From positions 2,911,967-2,975,966 of the forward strand of contig NC_051091.1 in the NCBI RefSeq assembly GCF_901709675.1: DNA of 64,000 nt. The letters are read 5' to 3'. The stretch comes from Syngnathus acus. Taxonomy: Eukaryota; Chordata; Actinopteri; Syngnathiformes; Syngnathidae. Under the pieces are notes generated by a model that saw nothing but the letters and a program-made list of their open reading frames with translations, ran no database searches and was not told the DNA's origin. The translations under genes were made by a program, and so were the position numbers. This document shows positions 41,767 through 54,769 of the stretch, in pieces. Numbering within the stretch: position 1 is the first letter of the stretch; every line of letters starts with the position of its first letter.

Positions 41767-42701
41767 GTTATTTTTGGATTGTTGTAATGTATCCCCCATG
41801 CCACTAGAGGGACTCTTGTGCGCATTGCACTGGGAACCTATAAATCTCGTGGTGAATTTGAACACCGGCGGAATTGACAGGGAGCAGTGTGTCCAATTCC
41901 GAGAAAATAGCAGCGTTTTGTTAGCCTTATGTTATGAGTTATTTCCCGTGTTGAATGCTCAGGGAAATAAACCTGCAAGTATTCTTCAGATCTTCACCAA
42001 CAGAACTGTTTTTCTTTCGTATTTTTAATTGCAAGGCACGCGTCCTAACACTCAGTTTATCAGCCCCGGGAAGCGACTACATCGGATTTGGTCACTTCAG
42101 TGTTTACTTTGTTTATTTGTTTTTTAGTATTAAGCAGACAGACATGACTTGTTTGGCTTTTCGAGTCATGTTCTTATATGTGTGTTAAGTTCATGCATTC
42201 TGATTTCTCAACCCTCATTGATTTGGCTTCCTAGGAACAGCGATAATTGTTTTGACCTGAGCTTGTCAGATGAAACAAAACAAATATGAATGAACTTTTT
42301 GTACTTAACAAATTGTGGGAGAACTGCTCGCATGGAATTGTACATTTGCTACAATCAGTTTTCATACTCAATGTTTGATTCGGTGTATTTGTACAGGTAC
42401 CGTGCTACTTAAAAAAAAGAAAATGACTACATTATCAGTCCATATTCTTTACTTCACAATAGAGTGTTGGGAAATCAAAACAAATTCCGAAATTGACATG
42501 TGCAAAGAAGCAATCAAAAATGTAACTCGTAAATACAGCTTAGTCCGGACTGTGCGCTACAATGAAGTTCAACTATTGGACAGACTAAGTTGTTTGGTAA
42601 CACTGACATCTACTGGTGAAATGCAGTTAACGCAGTTAATGCAGCTAAACCGCCATCCTGCGGTGATTCTATCTACTTTCTTAATACACGCGCATGCAAA
42701 T

Positions 42702-43029
<328 letters not shown>

Positions 43030-43696
43030 TAGGAAGCCTCAGCCCACCCCGGGTCAGTTATCAAAATCCCAAATCTTTAATTGCAGAAATAAACATTTTT
43101 AAAGAACTATATTATTATTATTATTATTATCAATTATTTCTGAACGTCTTGAGTCGTCGTGAGTGTGCATGATCACAGTTTGTCCTCTAAGTGGTGCTGC
43201 ACAGCTACTTTTCCATTGTTTACAACATTGGGGAAAATTAAAAAAGCCTTTTCTTGTCGTTCAAGAAGTCTTCTTCACTGTAAGTCAAGTCAAAGTCAAG
43301 TCCTCTGCAAGTGTTTTTTTAAATCTGAACTCCTGCTTTCGCCAGTATGATGTACATAAAGATAATACTGCATATTCCACGAAAGCACAGTCATTATTAA
43401 TGGCATTGTCATGCAATTTTGGTGGTCAAAGTTCTTCAACAACCTTCCACTCCATAATTATACAGTATGTACATTGTGTGGCATCTCAACGTGAAATAAC
43501 GAGCTGGTGAGATGACAAGAAGCTCACCGAGGAGGCGGGATGGCGACACGGCCTTCAAACACAGAGATACATTTCGAATTCACTACGTGCTGTGTTTGTG
43601 CGTGCGTGTGTGTGCGCGTCTGTGTGGCCATGCGGATGAGTAGGTTTTGATGCGCCGGCGTCTCTATGACAGCGTTGTCGGCAGGGGATGTGACAC

Positions 43697-46600
43697 TCAG
43701 TTGTTAGTCATAATCCACCAGGAAGCTGCAGGGACAAAAAAAAAAAACACCCTCAAACATTCTTACAATAAATTGCTTTATCGTTACTATTTGTAAGTTA
43801 TGAATCATTAGCACGCTCATACACACCAGGGAGCAACATAGTCGAGACGACCTCAGCGTCGTCCAGCATGGTGATGACGCAGCGCTGGAAGTCTTTACTG
43901 CTGTTGGACTGGAGGTAGCTGAAAAATAAAAAAATGTGAATAAAAGACCTCTCAGGGAAATTAAATGTATTGAATTTGAGAAACACTTTGTGCCAACCTC
44001 ATCCAGGAGAGGCGGTCTCGCCAGAACTCATAAATCACATAAGAAGACTTTCCCGGTACCTTTGGAATGGACACGCTGGCATCAAGAGAGAACATCAAGA
44101 GATGCGCAACATTAAATTTCCATGAAATAAGTTGCTCATTTAAGTAACACACACACATTCAGTCGTAAGGAAAATGGATTCAATATGGTAACAAAACTCG
44201 ATAAGACTACTGAAATGAATTGTCTTTGTGCATTTTATTCAAATATTTGAAATAAGAAAATAAAAGATAAATCAGGATACTGACTGCAGGTTGTCTGAGT
44301 GGGCCGACGCAGCGTCGACATAGCTCCTGAGAACTTTATGGAAGTTGTCCACATGGTTGTCGTTCACCACCATTTTCCTCTGGACCAGCAGAATGTTCTG
44401 CGTGTGTTGAGAGCAAACATGTAAAATATTTCAGGGCAGTTGCGGCCTTCAACGTGACAACCTTCCTTGTAGACGGTGAGTCAAGGCGCCTCCTGCGTTC
44501 ATAAGCGACAGACATCCACTTGTGTATTCCGCTTGTAATTACTTTCTGTCACCATGGTTACCCATGATGACAACGAACTCACTCATCCCCGTGACTCTTT
44601 TCTTATTTCCTTTTCTAATTTTGCTTCTCCAGCAAACTGCAGCCCCGCTGACAGTCGACTTACCTCTGTGGACATGATCGTGTCTTTCAGGGGCTCCAAC
44701 TTGGGACTCTGATAAAATAGACAACAATAAATGACAAAAGTACATGAAGTACAAGACAAACGGGGCATGTCAAGTCTTGCAACCGGGACATGATCTGAAT
44801 GTTCCACACCTGACGCTCCAGTTTATCGAGCAGCTGCTGGAGCCTGCCAAGCTGAGCGTTCCATTCGGTGTCCTCGTCTACACAAAGACAGTGACTGCAA
44901 ATCGTTGGACGTTCATGACCAGTAATGTTGTTGTTGTGTTCATTTTGAATGTGCATGAATGGAAGACTGATTGTGAAAAGCCCTCCTGAATCAAATTGTG
45001 CTTACCCGTGTTTTGGGAGACTGGGGGGACATTGTTGGGGACCAGCAGACCGGAGCTCCGCCTACTCGTCTCCACCTCTCCTCTGTCACGATGGAAGAAA
45101 TGTGATGAGAAGGCGGTGACCAATGATAAGTTGAAATGTAGAAACCGGAAAAAGTTGGTGTCTTTCCAAAAGTGACTTCTACCCTTATTTTTAAGGAAAA
45201 TTCTTAATTTACAATATTCAAATTTTCCCATCTTGACTTCCCATAAAAATGGACCAAATACTTTCCAGAAATGTTTTGAAAATTTGAGTGTGCGGAAAGT
45301 CACAATCGGTATTTGAACTTGGTCACAGTGCGTCAAATAATTGTCAATGCACTGTGACATCCGCAATATCACAATGGCCTTGATTAGCAATAGTGCGCAG
45401 AGATTTTTAAAGAGACCTTCCAATGTTAAAACGCAGCAGAAATGAGTTATACACACACTCACACACGTACACTATATGCACACACACACACTAATGCAAC
45501 CTATATGCTGTCGGGCCTATTAGCGAGATATCTGTTTGAACCGGAATTCTCCACATTCCACCATTCCGGGGCCACATAAATTGAAAGAAAAGCAGTCGTA
45601 GGTGGCAATCATTAGCCGAGGCTCCTCGCCGCTTGCTCCCAACGTCATCTTCAATGACTTCTTTGGAACAGCAGGGATAGGTTTCTTTTCTCTTCAGTTT
45701 GACACAATTAAACAGGAACCTTTTCGACTGGATACTCTTTGACCTCCGTGTTCATTATTCCGCCTACGTTCTATAGATACTAAAGATATAGACACCAATT
45801 GGACGATACATTCAGAATTATATGGGAGCCGGCAAAATGTAGGAAAGGCACCCAAAATAAAAAAAAGCTGCTTTGTGATGACATTATAAATTTGTCAATA
45901 TATATTTTTAGTAGAGACGATTCGCCATGTGTCAATCTTCCACGGGTTAGCGGAAACTCTTACCAAGGATGATGTTTTTTTTTTTGGTGGCCGGTATCAG
46001 CCCAATACCTGGTATGGGTACTCGCCCAGCCCTAATGTTTATGATGGGTAGGTTGAACATTGAGGCCACACTGCGCATTACAATTGGGTGCAAGACCATG
46101 CAGTTCTCCAATAGCACAGGTGCCAAACTCAAGGCCCGGGGGCCAGATACGGCCCGCCACATCATTTTATGTGGCCCGAGAAGACAAATTGTGCATCAAA
46201 TTCGTGTCATTACTAGAATTGCAAATTGTCTTCACTTTTATTTATTTTTTTAAATATTTGACCAGTTTTTACTCGTCTGATTTGAAAACGAGTTATTTAT
46301 CAGTTTGTTTTGTAGCTTTTACTTTATATAATATGAGGTGCTCATACATTTATTTGGGTTGACAGTCATAATGGCCCTCCGAAAGGAGCTATGACTACAA
46401 TGCGGCCCGCGAAAAAAATAAGTTTGACACCCCTGTCCTATAGTATGGTAGTTTTGAACAGGTAGAATAAAAAAATAACAACAATAGCAATGGCTAAAAG
46501 TGTTAGCGCTGGTACTGACAGACTGCAGGTGCTCTCCTCATCCACAGCCTCCATGGCGCATTGCAGCGACGTCTGTAGGGACAGCAGCTGAGCGGACGTC

Positions 46601-48127
46601 TCTCGCAAAAGTAAACGAGTCACAAACTGGCCCAGGACGCTGGAGTCCTGGTACTCCTGAAAACAGACATGTTGTTGTTCGCACAAAAACCTTGTGGAAT
46701 GACTAAAAGTGCATTTAAGTTTCTACTGTTTTATTTCTACTTAAATACAGCAGTTAAAACTACTTTTTACTTTACAACTATATAAGCACCTCTGCGACGC
46801 TACACTTCATTGTCTTGTCACACCAATGACTCATAAACTCCTCCGATGTAGCCGGGCTTTTAATAGACATGATAATTGCCGCTCCTGTCCCTCAACGTAA
46901 ATGCCGTTGCAGCCTGGTTGCTGACAGGTAGCGCAACAGTGCGGGGGCCCCTTGTCAAAGCACACGCGAGACACGCACCAAGCGGTTTGCAATTTTCTCG
47001 CAACTCGGCCCCCTTTAAAACAGAAGGAAGGTGAGCTCATTAAGACAGCTTAGGTAATTATGCAGCACATATTCTCCCTCCAGTTGTCTCCTCTAATGAG
47101 CACACTTGACTCACGGTTCACGGCTCAAGCTATCCTCAGGTCGTTGTGTGGGGCCATGAATTTGCCGAGGATCTGGATAAAGTTTCCTGAGAAGCGTGTG
47201 CTCCAATGTGTTAAAGATTGCCCATTTTTACGATAATTTGAACATCGCGACGGCCACGATGAAATCTTACCTCTTTAGTTTTATACATGGCCTTTAAAAT
47301 AGCCACATTGAGCTTCTCCAGAGCTGAGAGGACGTTCAGGTACTCGCCAAGGTGGTGAGAGAAATAATCTGCGCACAGGAAACAAGCGTCACGTGTTTTT
47401 GCATTGGAACTCATCAGCAGTCATACTTAGAGTATGTTGCGGCCTAGACATATTGTGTCTATTTGACTCTGTTGGAGTGTGAGGCAACTAAAGTATGGAT
47501 TTCGCAATCAACATGACAAGATGAGGTTCAGCCCTTAATCCTAATCTTCTGCATAAAATATGTTCTGATTTAAAAATCCAAGATAGTTTCTAAACCTGCC
47601 ATCAACAGGGATTGGTTTGTCATTAGAGTCATTTGAAAAACTAAATTCCTCTTCCTCGCATATCCGAGGAAAATTGGACTTGACAGACATAAAACGGATG
47701 AATTATAACTGGTGGAAAAAAAAAACCCCTGCACTGCAGTTCCAATGCACATGACATGAACACCACTCTTTGATAGAGCAGTTGGAATGCAGATTAATAT
47801 GAACAAAACAGTCCAAATAAAATGGCTGCCATGAATAAAGCTACGGATGCTTTCAAAGCTCCGCCCTACTTTAGCAGGCTTTATTCAGGACACAACACAC
47901 CGTATATTGCTAATAAATTGGCCAAAACAAAGAGCACCAACCTGATAGCTTGTCAGTGTCCAGATTGCTACACAGGACAGAGTAGGAAAGGAAATCAGTT
48001 ACAAAAAATAAATGAACAAGTACAAAGCATCAAGCTACGTGTGTGTGTGTGTGTGTGTGTGCGTGTATATATATATATAGATATATATATCTATATATAT
48101 CTATATCTATATATCTATATATATCTA

Positions 48128-48187
<60 letters not shown>

Positions 48188-51100
48188 TATAATTAATTTG
48201 AAAGGTTTGGGCCTTAAAAAACGTTTGCATGCTATTAAATACAAAAGCTATAGCCGTACAACACCCTATCGAATTGTAATCCCACTGAATCAAACAGAAT
48301 GGTTGATTCCTTGAATCATATTGCACACTGTGATCGAGATACATATTGTCTCTTACAATGCGTATATATGTGACCTTGTCTAAAGGTATCATTGTTAGAG
48401 TGTCTTTTAAGGCTGTATCCTTGTAATATTAGGTCTTCGTTAGAAGACGACTTGACAGGTTGGATCCTGGTCTTCGTACGAGTGCATCAAGGGTCAAATC
48501 AGACTCACTTATTCTGCTGCCCGTCGATGGAGTGAAAAAGCTCCTGCAGCTGCGCCGTTGTCAGAACACCATCAGCAAAGTAAGCGCTGAACTCCTCAAA
48601 TGACAGCTTGCCGTCATCTGACAAGACAACAGACAGCTGCTGTCAAGATTTTAGAAAAGAACATCATAGCGTATCATCGCGTTTCCTGAATTCTGTACTT
48701 TGAATTCAAGCCTGCTGCCAGCTGGTTGCTGGTTGAGGAATAGCTGATAGGATGAGAATAAACGCAAGATGACAAAATGCTGTATCATTGTTTTTCTGTC
48801 CTGCGAGTCCAATATTTTGCCAATAATTGACAAGTCGATGTTGGTTTGCTTGTTGCTGAACAGGAACGCTCCCAATTATCCAGTGATGGTGTGACAGAAA
48901 TTGAGCCAATGTTTCAGAAGTAAAAAAATAAAAAGTCATATTGTCATCTGCAAAGAAGCATCACCAACCACAGGTGTCCGTCCGCAGATGAGACATAAGA
49001 CGCTGACATTTTCAAGCAATTTGAGGGTACCGCTTAGTCAATTATTTTTAATAAAGGTGATTTAAAAATATATATTTTACAAGTGGTATAGTGAGATATA
49101 GATGGAGAGTGTCGGGCAAAAAGCAATGAAAAGCAGTCAGGTGCATCTCCCAACCCGATAAGAGATCCGATAACGATCCTGTCATGAAGTTCCACTGGGC
49201 AGACAAGGCTCAAGGGCGCCATCTGTTCAGCTGAAGACACTTGTAATTACCTCAGCTCTGAAGCGATGCCTCGACGTGCCGCTTTACCCCCTTAGTTCCT
49301 TTAAATCAGCTCCTCCTTACGTAACTATAGCGATTCCTCGCCCTCCTCCTCCTTTTAAAATACTGATGGCACCAAGCGGATGAAGAAAGTCAGCGCACAC
49401 TGGAACATTAGCATTCGCATTGCTAAACAAAGCGTGGACTTGTCTGTCCCACCAGATACCAGAGACGTGTCAAGTACGTATATTCATTTGTCGGTATTAT
49501 GCCAACTGGTGGCCAAGGCGTGCGCAGTAGAGGGAGTAGCACAAGGTCCATTGAACTGAAGCAGAAAATGTGGCAAAACTGATTTATTCTTTACATTCTA
49601 CTCTCATAACACGGCAAAAGGTCACACTTTCATGAACACCTTCTATACTGCCATCATCAGGTCTATCCTCTGCACCTTCATCACTGTCTGGTTTGGATCG
49701 GCCACTAAACAAGACAAGCACAGACTGCAACGGACTGCAGAAAAGATAATCGGAACCAACCTCCCATCTATCCAGGACTTGTACCTGTCCAGGACCAGGA
49801 AACGTGCAAGTAACATCTCTACGGACCCTTCTCACCCAGGTTGCAGTCTGCAGGCTGTGGCTCTGATGAACTCACACCACTCATAGAGTCTCCGAGACAT
49901 TACTGTGCGATAACATCCTGCTCTCGATGCTTTACCTTTGGATTGTCCGTATTATATGTACTATTGTGTTCTCTCTGCATCCATTGCAGCCTGGTCATCC
50001 TGGAAGAGGGATCCTCCCATCTGTGGTCTCTTCTCAAGGTTTCTCATTTCCCCGAGTAGGAGTTTTGAGTATTTCCTTGCCCTTCTGGGAGTTTAAGATC
50101 AGGGGATGTTTGAGAATAATTGTCAATTTTTGCACGTCGTCCTGAATGTTGTTAGCTACCTAAATGTTGTACAGAGGCCGAGATCTACCGGAGTTGAAAT
50201 TCCTTGTTTGGCATGCTCAAACTTGGCAAATAAAAGATTGTTGATTGATTGTTGTTGATGTTAAAATGTGCTTTAGTTCAATTATTTCTAAAGATACATG
50301 GAGCTGTTGATTAATGCAAAAAGTGGATTGAGACGACTCTTATTGCAGTACTTTAGAAGCAAGTGTTAATTGTTTTGATGAGGTCTTCACCAGTTCATGA
50401 TTGCGACACGACTTTGGGATACTTGCACTTCCGATTTGCATCAGAACGCGCCATGATTGATTACGGCCTGCAAAACATCACATTGGTGTGAATGAATAAT
50501 TGCAAACACACGCCAGAGGTCACAATGTCATCGCCGGCAGTCTAGAGTGACTCAGCTCTTTGAACCTCTACACTGCATGCCAAAACACCTTACATAAGAA
50601 AGTGGAAAAAAAATGACAATTTTCTGGCAGTTCCTTTTGTATTGCACATTTTTCTGGCATTAGATGCAACGTTGTAATTAATAAAACAACAATAATTTGC
50701 AGCAAAGGACGAGCGCTCTTGATCCCACCGCATCGTGTGACGGACACGGCCAGATGGTATCAGACGCAAGCGGAGGCGACATTCAGATGCATGGCCAGGT
50801 GGAGGATTAGCTTGTTTGATAGCAACTGAGGCACACTTCAATCCTCCGTCTTTCCTTTGTTTGTTTGATTTTCAGCGGCTTTCTCGGCTTTCCGGCTGGG
50901 GGACGGTGCCGCTTATCCATTTCATCTCCCAGCTCTGCAGTGCTCACTATGGCTTTTATTTCACCAAGACAAATGGTCTGAGCTCACTCATTATGCTGAG
51001 GGAGAATTTGGCACCAAAACATCCCAGTGGTAATCAGAAAAAAAAAAAAAAACGAGCTCCTCATTGTGTTTGGCTGCAATCTAGTTTGAAAATGAATCAT

Positions 51101-54100
51101 GCATGAGAAAAGCGCCCGTGCTGACCAGATGAAGACAGCGCAAATAACTCTTCTTCTTCTTCTCCCTTACGCTAAAAGGAAAGTTTCAAAGGGATCAATA
51201 TAAACAAGAGTGTGATTGAGCTTTGGAAATAGGATGGACACACTTTGTAAAAGGTTCTTCCCTTTGCAGATGTGGCTTATACATTCTCATTATTTCTTTA
51301 TTGTAAAATTACAACGCAACAGGCAAGAAACCAGAGCAGATTCTTCTCTTTTCTTTCTTTTAATTATTTTTCTGACAAATAAACACGCTCCACAGGTCAA
51401 AAAATAGATTTTTGCAACCATTTGTACTTAACTCAGCGGCCCCCTGACCTCACACAGACTGAACAGGAAGTTGGCCGTTTTGGTTGGAAACTGCCATTTT
51501 GGAAATCGACTTTGAACAAAACGCGACTACGAAATTTGCCAAATGGGAAGAAAGATGCGGGCAGAGTGAATTGCAAATGAAGTTTGTGTCTGTGTTTTTT
51601 GTTGTTTAGATTTTATTTTGTTTTATACCATCAACCAATCAGTTTCTTCCAGTCTTGTGTCTTGTCTCATCACTTTGTTTGTATTTAGCTTCCAGTTTCC
51701 AGTTTCCTCATCTTTGTTGTTGTCATGTGAATAATGAACTGAATAATGTTGTGGTTTCTTTTGTTGTGAGTTTATTCCTTGAGTTGGCTTGAACCATGTT
51801 ATTTTTTGGGCCGAGGGGGGGGTTGATTCCATGCACCGCTTTGCATTTATATCCTTTTGAAATCATGATTCTCCTTTGTATATGATAAAAATCTGGTCTC
51901 ATTTTAGTCCCAATTTGTTTCAGTGTGCAGGTTTCCCCCAATACAAAGCTGTTATGTTGCATAAATGGCGACTGGTGAATTGCACCTTGTATCAAGCAGC
52001 TGAAGCACATTTAATTGCTCAGCCTTTCTCCGCACGTCAATGTAGGCAGAGATGGATGAACAAAAAGATTGTTGTTTTGGTTCTGCTACGTCTTTGCATC
52101 GACCACAACACGAGGGTGTGGTGACACTCTCCCCAGCCGACCATATTATAATAAAATCATCTTCACGAGTACACAATGGACTCGATGCTCCCCCTTGTAA
52201 CAATCCCTTACAGTCGTGGCAGTAATTGCAAATTTGGAAGCATACAAATCACATAGCCTGTAAATGTAACTACGTCCCCGCTGACGCCTGCTGCTTCTTG
52301 ATTTGTTTTGGCACCTTATTTCAGCCAGACAGAAAATAAATAGAGCAGGGCGTGTGCGGCGGCGCATACGGAAGAGGAAAGCAGGTCGTTTCCAGTTATT
52401 ACATCACACGCAGGATTATTTTCAACAGTATGTTATGGATGAGGCTGACACAAAACTGGGTTGGTGGAAGCTTGTGGGTCTGCTCATGTCATTTAAAAAG
52501 CTGTGTGTTTTCTGGCAGTTTTCACATCAGTGGTGTCCAAACTGTGGCCTGGGGGCCATTTAGTTTTTGATACTGTAGGAAAGACCAAGAAAACCAACAA
52601 CAAAAGACAGTAAAAAAATTCTTATGATGGACAGCAAATGTAAAGGAACTAGCCTGGCTGTTGGAGGAGTGACCCATAAAAATAAAGCAAAATTGTGGGG
52701 GATGAACACAAAACCGTCAGAGCAGATTGTTACAACACCAAATGTACACTCACCATTTTTGTCCGCTCGACGGAAAATCTAAAGGCGAGACAGAAGACAG
52801 AATTACAGGCGAACATCACTATAGCAGTCGATTGAGTGGGTGCATATTACAAAAATCTTTTTTTTTTTTTTTTCCAAAACATTGGTTGAATCACATTAAA
52901 AAATTGCCGTTAAAAGTTTTTTCCCCCAAGAGAAAGGGAAGGTAAAGAGGACAACGTCTTCATGACCAAGGTCTGAACAGCTTTGGGTCTTTTGCAGGAA
53001 ATTTTCTTGGACCTCCGCACACAGCAATGACTCATATTCAGAAAAATATTGTTGCTTTCACTGACTCCTACTCGCGAACGTCACAGTCCCCACCAAATCT
53101 CATCCAATGGATGGATGAATGGCAGCCTTTGGTTTATAAACAACATACAGATAAATTGAGTTCAGAGCACTTTTAACCTTTGTCGAAAACTGCCTACAAA
53201 AAGAGACTTGTATGGACACCACAAATGAGCCTTGGGAGGCAACGCTAGCTCATTTTGACTCCAAGTGTGGCTTTTGGCTTTTTGGGAGATGTCACGTCTG
53301 TCAGGGAATTAATAACACGGGGATGCTGCTTTCATTTTCTGTTTCAACAATGTCAAGGTTGGCCTTTCCCGCCCTCTCGTCATCTTGCAAAGGTGCTTCT
53401 TGACAGCTGATATCAAATGAACCCTCCGCTTTTTAGCCGGTGGAACAGAATTCACATTTCAGATGTTCTGGCTCATCGGCAACAATGTCAGAGGCTGCTA
53501 ATGCAGCTTTTTACAGGAGGATACAAAAAGGTCAGCGCTGCATCCCAGAGTGCCGCATGCCCCCTCGTATCATGGCGGCAGATGTCGACTCTGCGGGCGT
53601 CGTAGACTTCTTGTTTTGTATTCTGACTGGCTGAGACCATGCATGTCTTTGACACGTAAAACCTTTTCCACTCTCTGGAAAGGATTTTGAAAATTCAGTT
53701 GCTATGGACACCAGATGTTAAAAACCCTCAATTGACTCTTCACAAATTCACCTACAGTATTAAGATGCACTTCATTGCACTTTTACAAATTAAATCATCT
53801 GGAAACCCTAAGGGCAATGTCGTAAAATGAAGACAATAACATAGTCATGCAGTGGTGGCAGCTGCAACTCTTCATGATGCCCTTTTACAGAACCCCCACA
53901 TACATGCACACACTTACACCGCACCACATGAGTGGCAGGCATCACACACATAAACTGTCCTCAAGCCTCTTTGTCATTGCATGATCACAAAAGCAAATCC
54001 ACTAAGAGCAACACGTCTATTACCACACCACCTAAGCAGGCATCTTGCTTCCCACCCCAGGAGGACCACGAAAAAGTAACAATTGTGATGGATGCAGCAC

Positions 54101-54227
54101 TCACATCATGAAGGATGCTGAGCCCTCGTTCGCTGCTGTGCTGCTTCTGCTGCTGCTGTTGAGCCCGAACATGTTTGCGCTTGGATGACTGCAGACACAT
54201 TGTGATCATCTCCGTGCACGCCAACAT
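43697..54227 (-). CDS. necab3: N-terminal EF-hand calcium-binding protein (NECAB family), 13 coding exons, complete
   Basis: NECABs are cytoplasmic neuronal Ca2+-binding adaptors. Exons in transcript order: 54227-54105, 52778-52754, 48617-48509, 47967-47942, 47368-47271, 46656-46520, 45082-45006, 44877-44810, 44708-44664, 44397-44285, 44075-43998, 43918-43827, 43725-43697. All are GT-AG and in phase, giving 339 residues (family about 350-400). A canonical EF loop [12 protein letters not shown] spans residues 47-58. A second loop at 81-92 (DGQQNNNLDTDK) lacks the final Glu. The NECAB helical region follows ([11 protein letters not shown]), then a coiled coil at about 200-236 and an ABM-like domain at about 237-339 (YVIYEFWRD), ending [10 protein letters not shown]. 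The Cys-bearing N-terminus [11 protein letters not shown], 'FVTR-LLRET' and neighbouring tbc1d20 favour NECAB3 over NECAB1/2. The exon 6 donor (GTCAGT) is the least certain boundary, and a small extra exon between 46520 and 45082 is possible. Confidence 0.85.
45985..46035. repeat. Fragment of a fish repeat with GGTATCAG / CCCAGCCCTAA words
   Basis: On the minus strand it reads 'ttagggctgggcgagtacccatacc', the left end of a common teleost DNA element. Only about 50 bp can be recognised, in necab3 intron 6. Confidence 0.35.
46115..46435. mobile_element. hAT-like MITE, copy 2
   Basis: Same element as 12365-12693 and same orientation: ends CACAGGTGCCAAACTC and inverted CAGGGGTGTCAAACTT-like. Flanking 8-mers tccaatag (46107-46114) and tcctatag (46436-46443) match at 7 of 8. 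It lies in necab3 intron 6. Confidence 0.82.
48039..48182. repeat. Compound (GT)n-(TA)n microsatellite
   Basis: A (GT)11-like run grades into interrupted TATATC/TATAGA units and then a pure (TA)n block of about 45 bp. It lies in the short necab3 intron between the exons 48617-48509 and 47967-47942. The TA block is self-complementary on each strand. Confidence 0.92.
49614..50250 (+). pseudogene. L2-like LINE 3' end remnant
   Basis: A frame at 49617-49886 reads [20 protein letters not shown] and [21 protein letters not shown], the C-terminal end of L2/Rex-type reverse transcriptase. It is followed by a 3' UTR-like stretch (catcctggaagagggatcctc) and a tail gattgttgattgattgttg, as in L2 elements. 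The 5' part is missing. It sits in necab3 intron 2, opposite to the gene. Confidence 0.75.
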
Positions 54228-54321
54228 GTTTTTAAAGAAAGAATCTTCTCGTACTCGGGAGGCTGAGGATGCGGGCGACGTGTTGAGAGGTTTTGTGTCA
54301 GGTGTGCAGGTGAGACGCTAC

Positions 54322-54362
54322 TTTTAAGGGCGAGCGGTCCCTGCTGGACGCACTGCGATTGG
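54322..54362 (-). promoter_or_regulatory. Possible necab3 core promoter: CCAAT and TATA-like boxes
   Basis: On the minus strand GGCCAATCGC places a CCAAT box at 54362-54358, and CTTAAAAG places a TATA-like TTAAAA at 54327-54322, about 95 bp before the necab3 ATG. Spacing and order fit a core promoter, but the TATA match is imperfect. Confidence 0.4.
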
Positions 54363-54763
54363 CCGCTTTGAGTTGTGCGTAAAAGCGCTGCATTAAAAAA
54401 AAAACGTGTGCATTTAAAAAAGAATAGCATAAACTACTAATGTAAAACTAATAATGTGATAAAAATATTAGTACAAGTAAAATAACTAAAAACAAATCGA
54501 TTATGTATCTTTGTGAGGATCTGCGTTCTGCGTAATCTGTAAACCCTGTAAAATAAAGGTGGAACAGAATAAAAATGTTCGCAAGGACTTGTAGAAAAAT
54601 TTGGAAAGGTAATCTTATTTCCCTGAGCGACGCATTCACCGTAAGTGAAACGCAGTGAGATAATTTTTGGTTAACACGGCCACCTCCAGGACCAAAAAAG
54701 AAGTACAGAACATGTGAGAACTGTGAATTCTCAAGAAAATGCTCAATAGGCGTACTTTAATGG

Positions 54764-54769
54764 TTTATT
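54764..54769 (-). terminator. Poly(A) signal of tbc1d20
   Basis: AATAAA on the minus strand, about 1 kb after the tbc1d20 stop and about 540 bp before the necab3 ATG. It would give tbc1d20 a 3' UTR of about 1 kb filling most of the space between the two genes. Confidence 0.5.
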
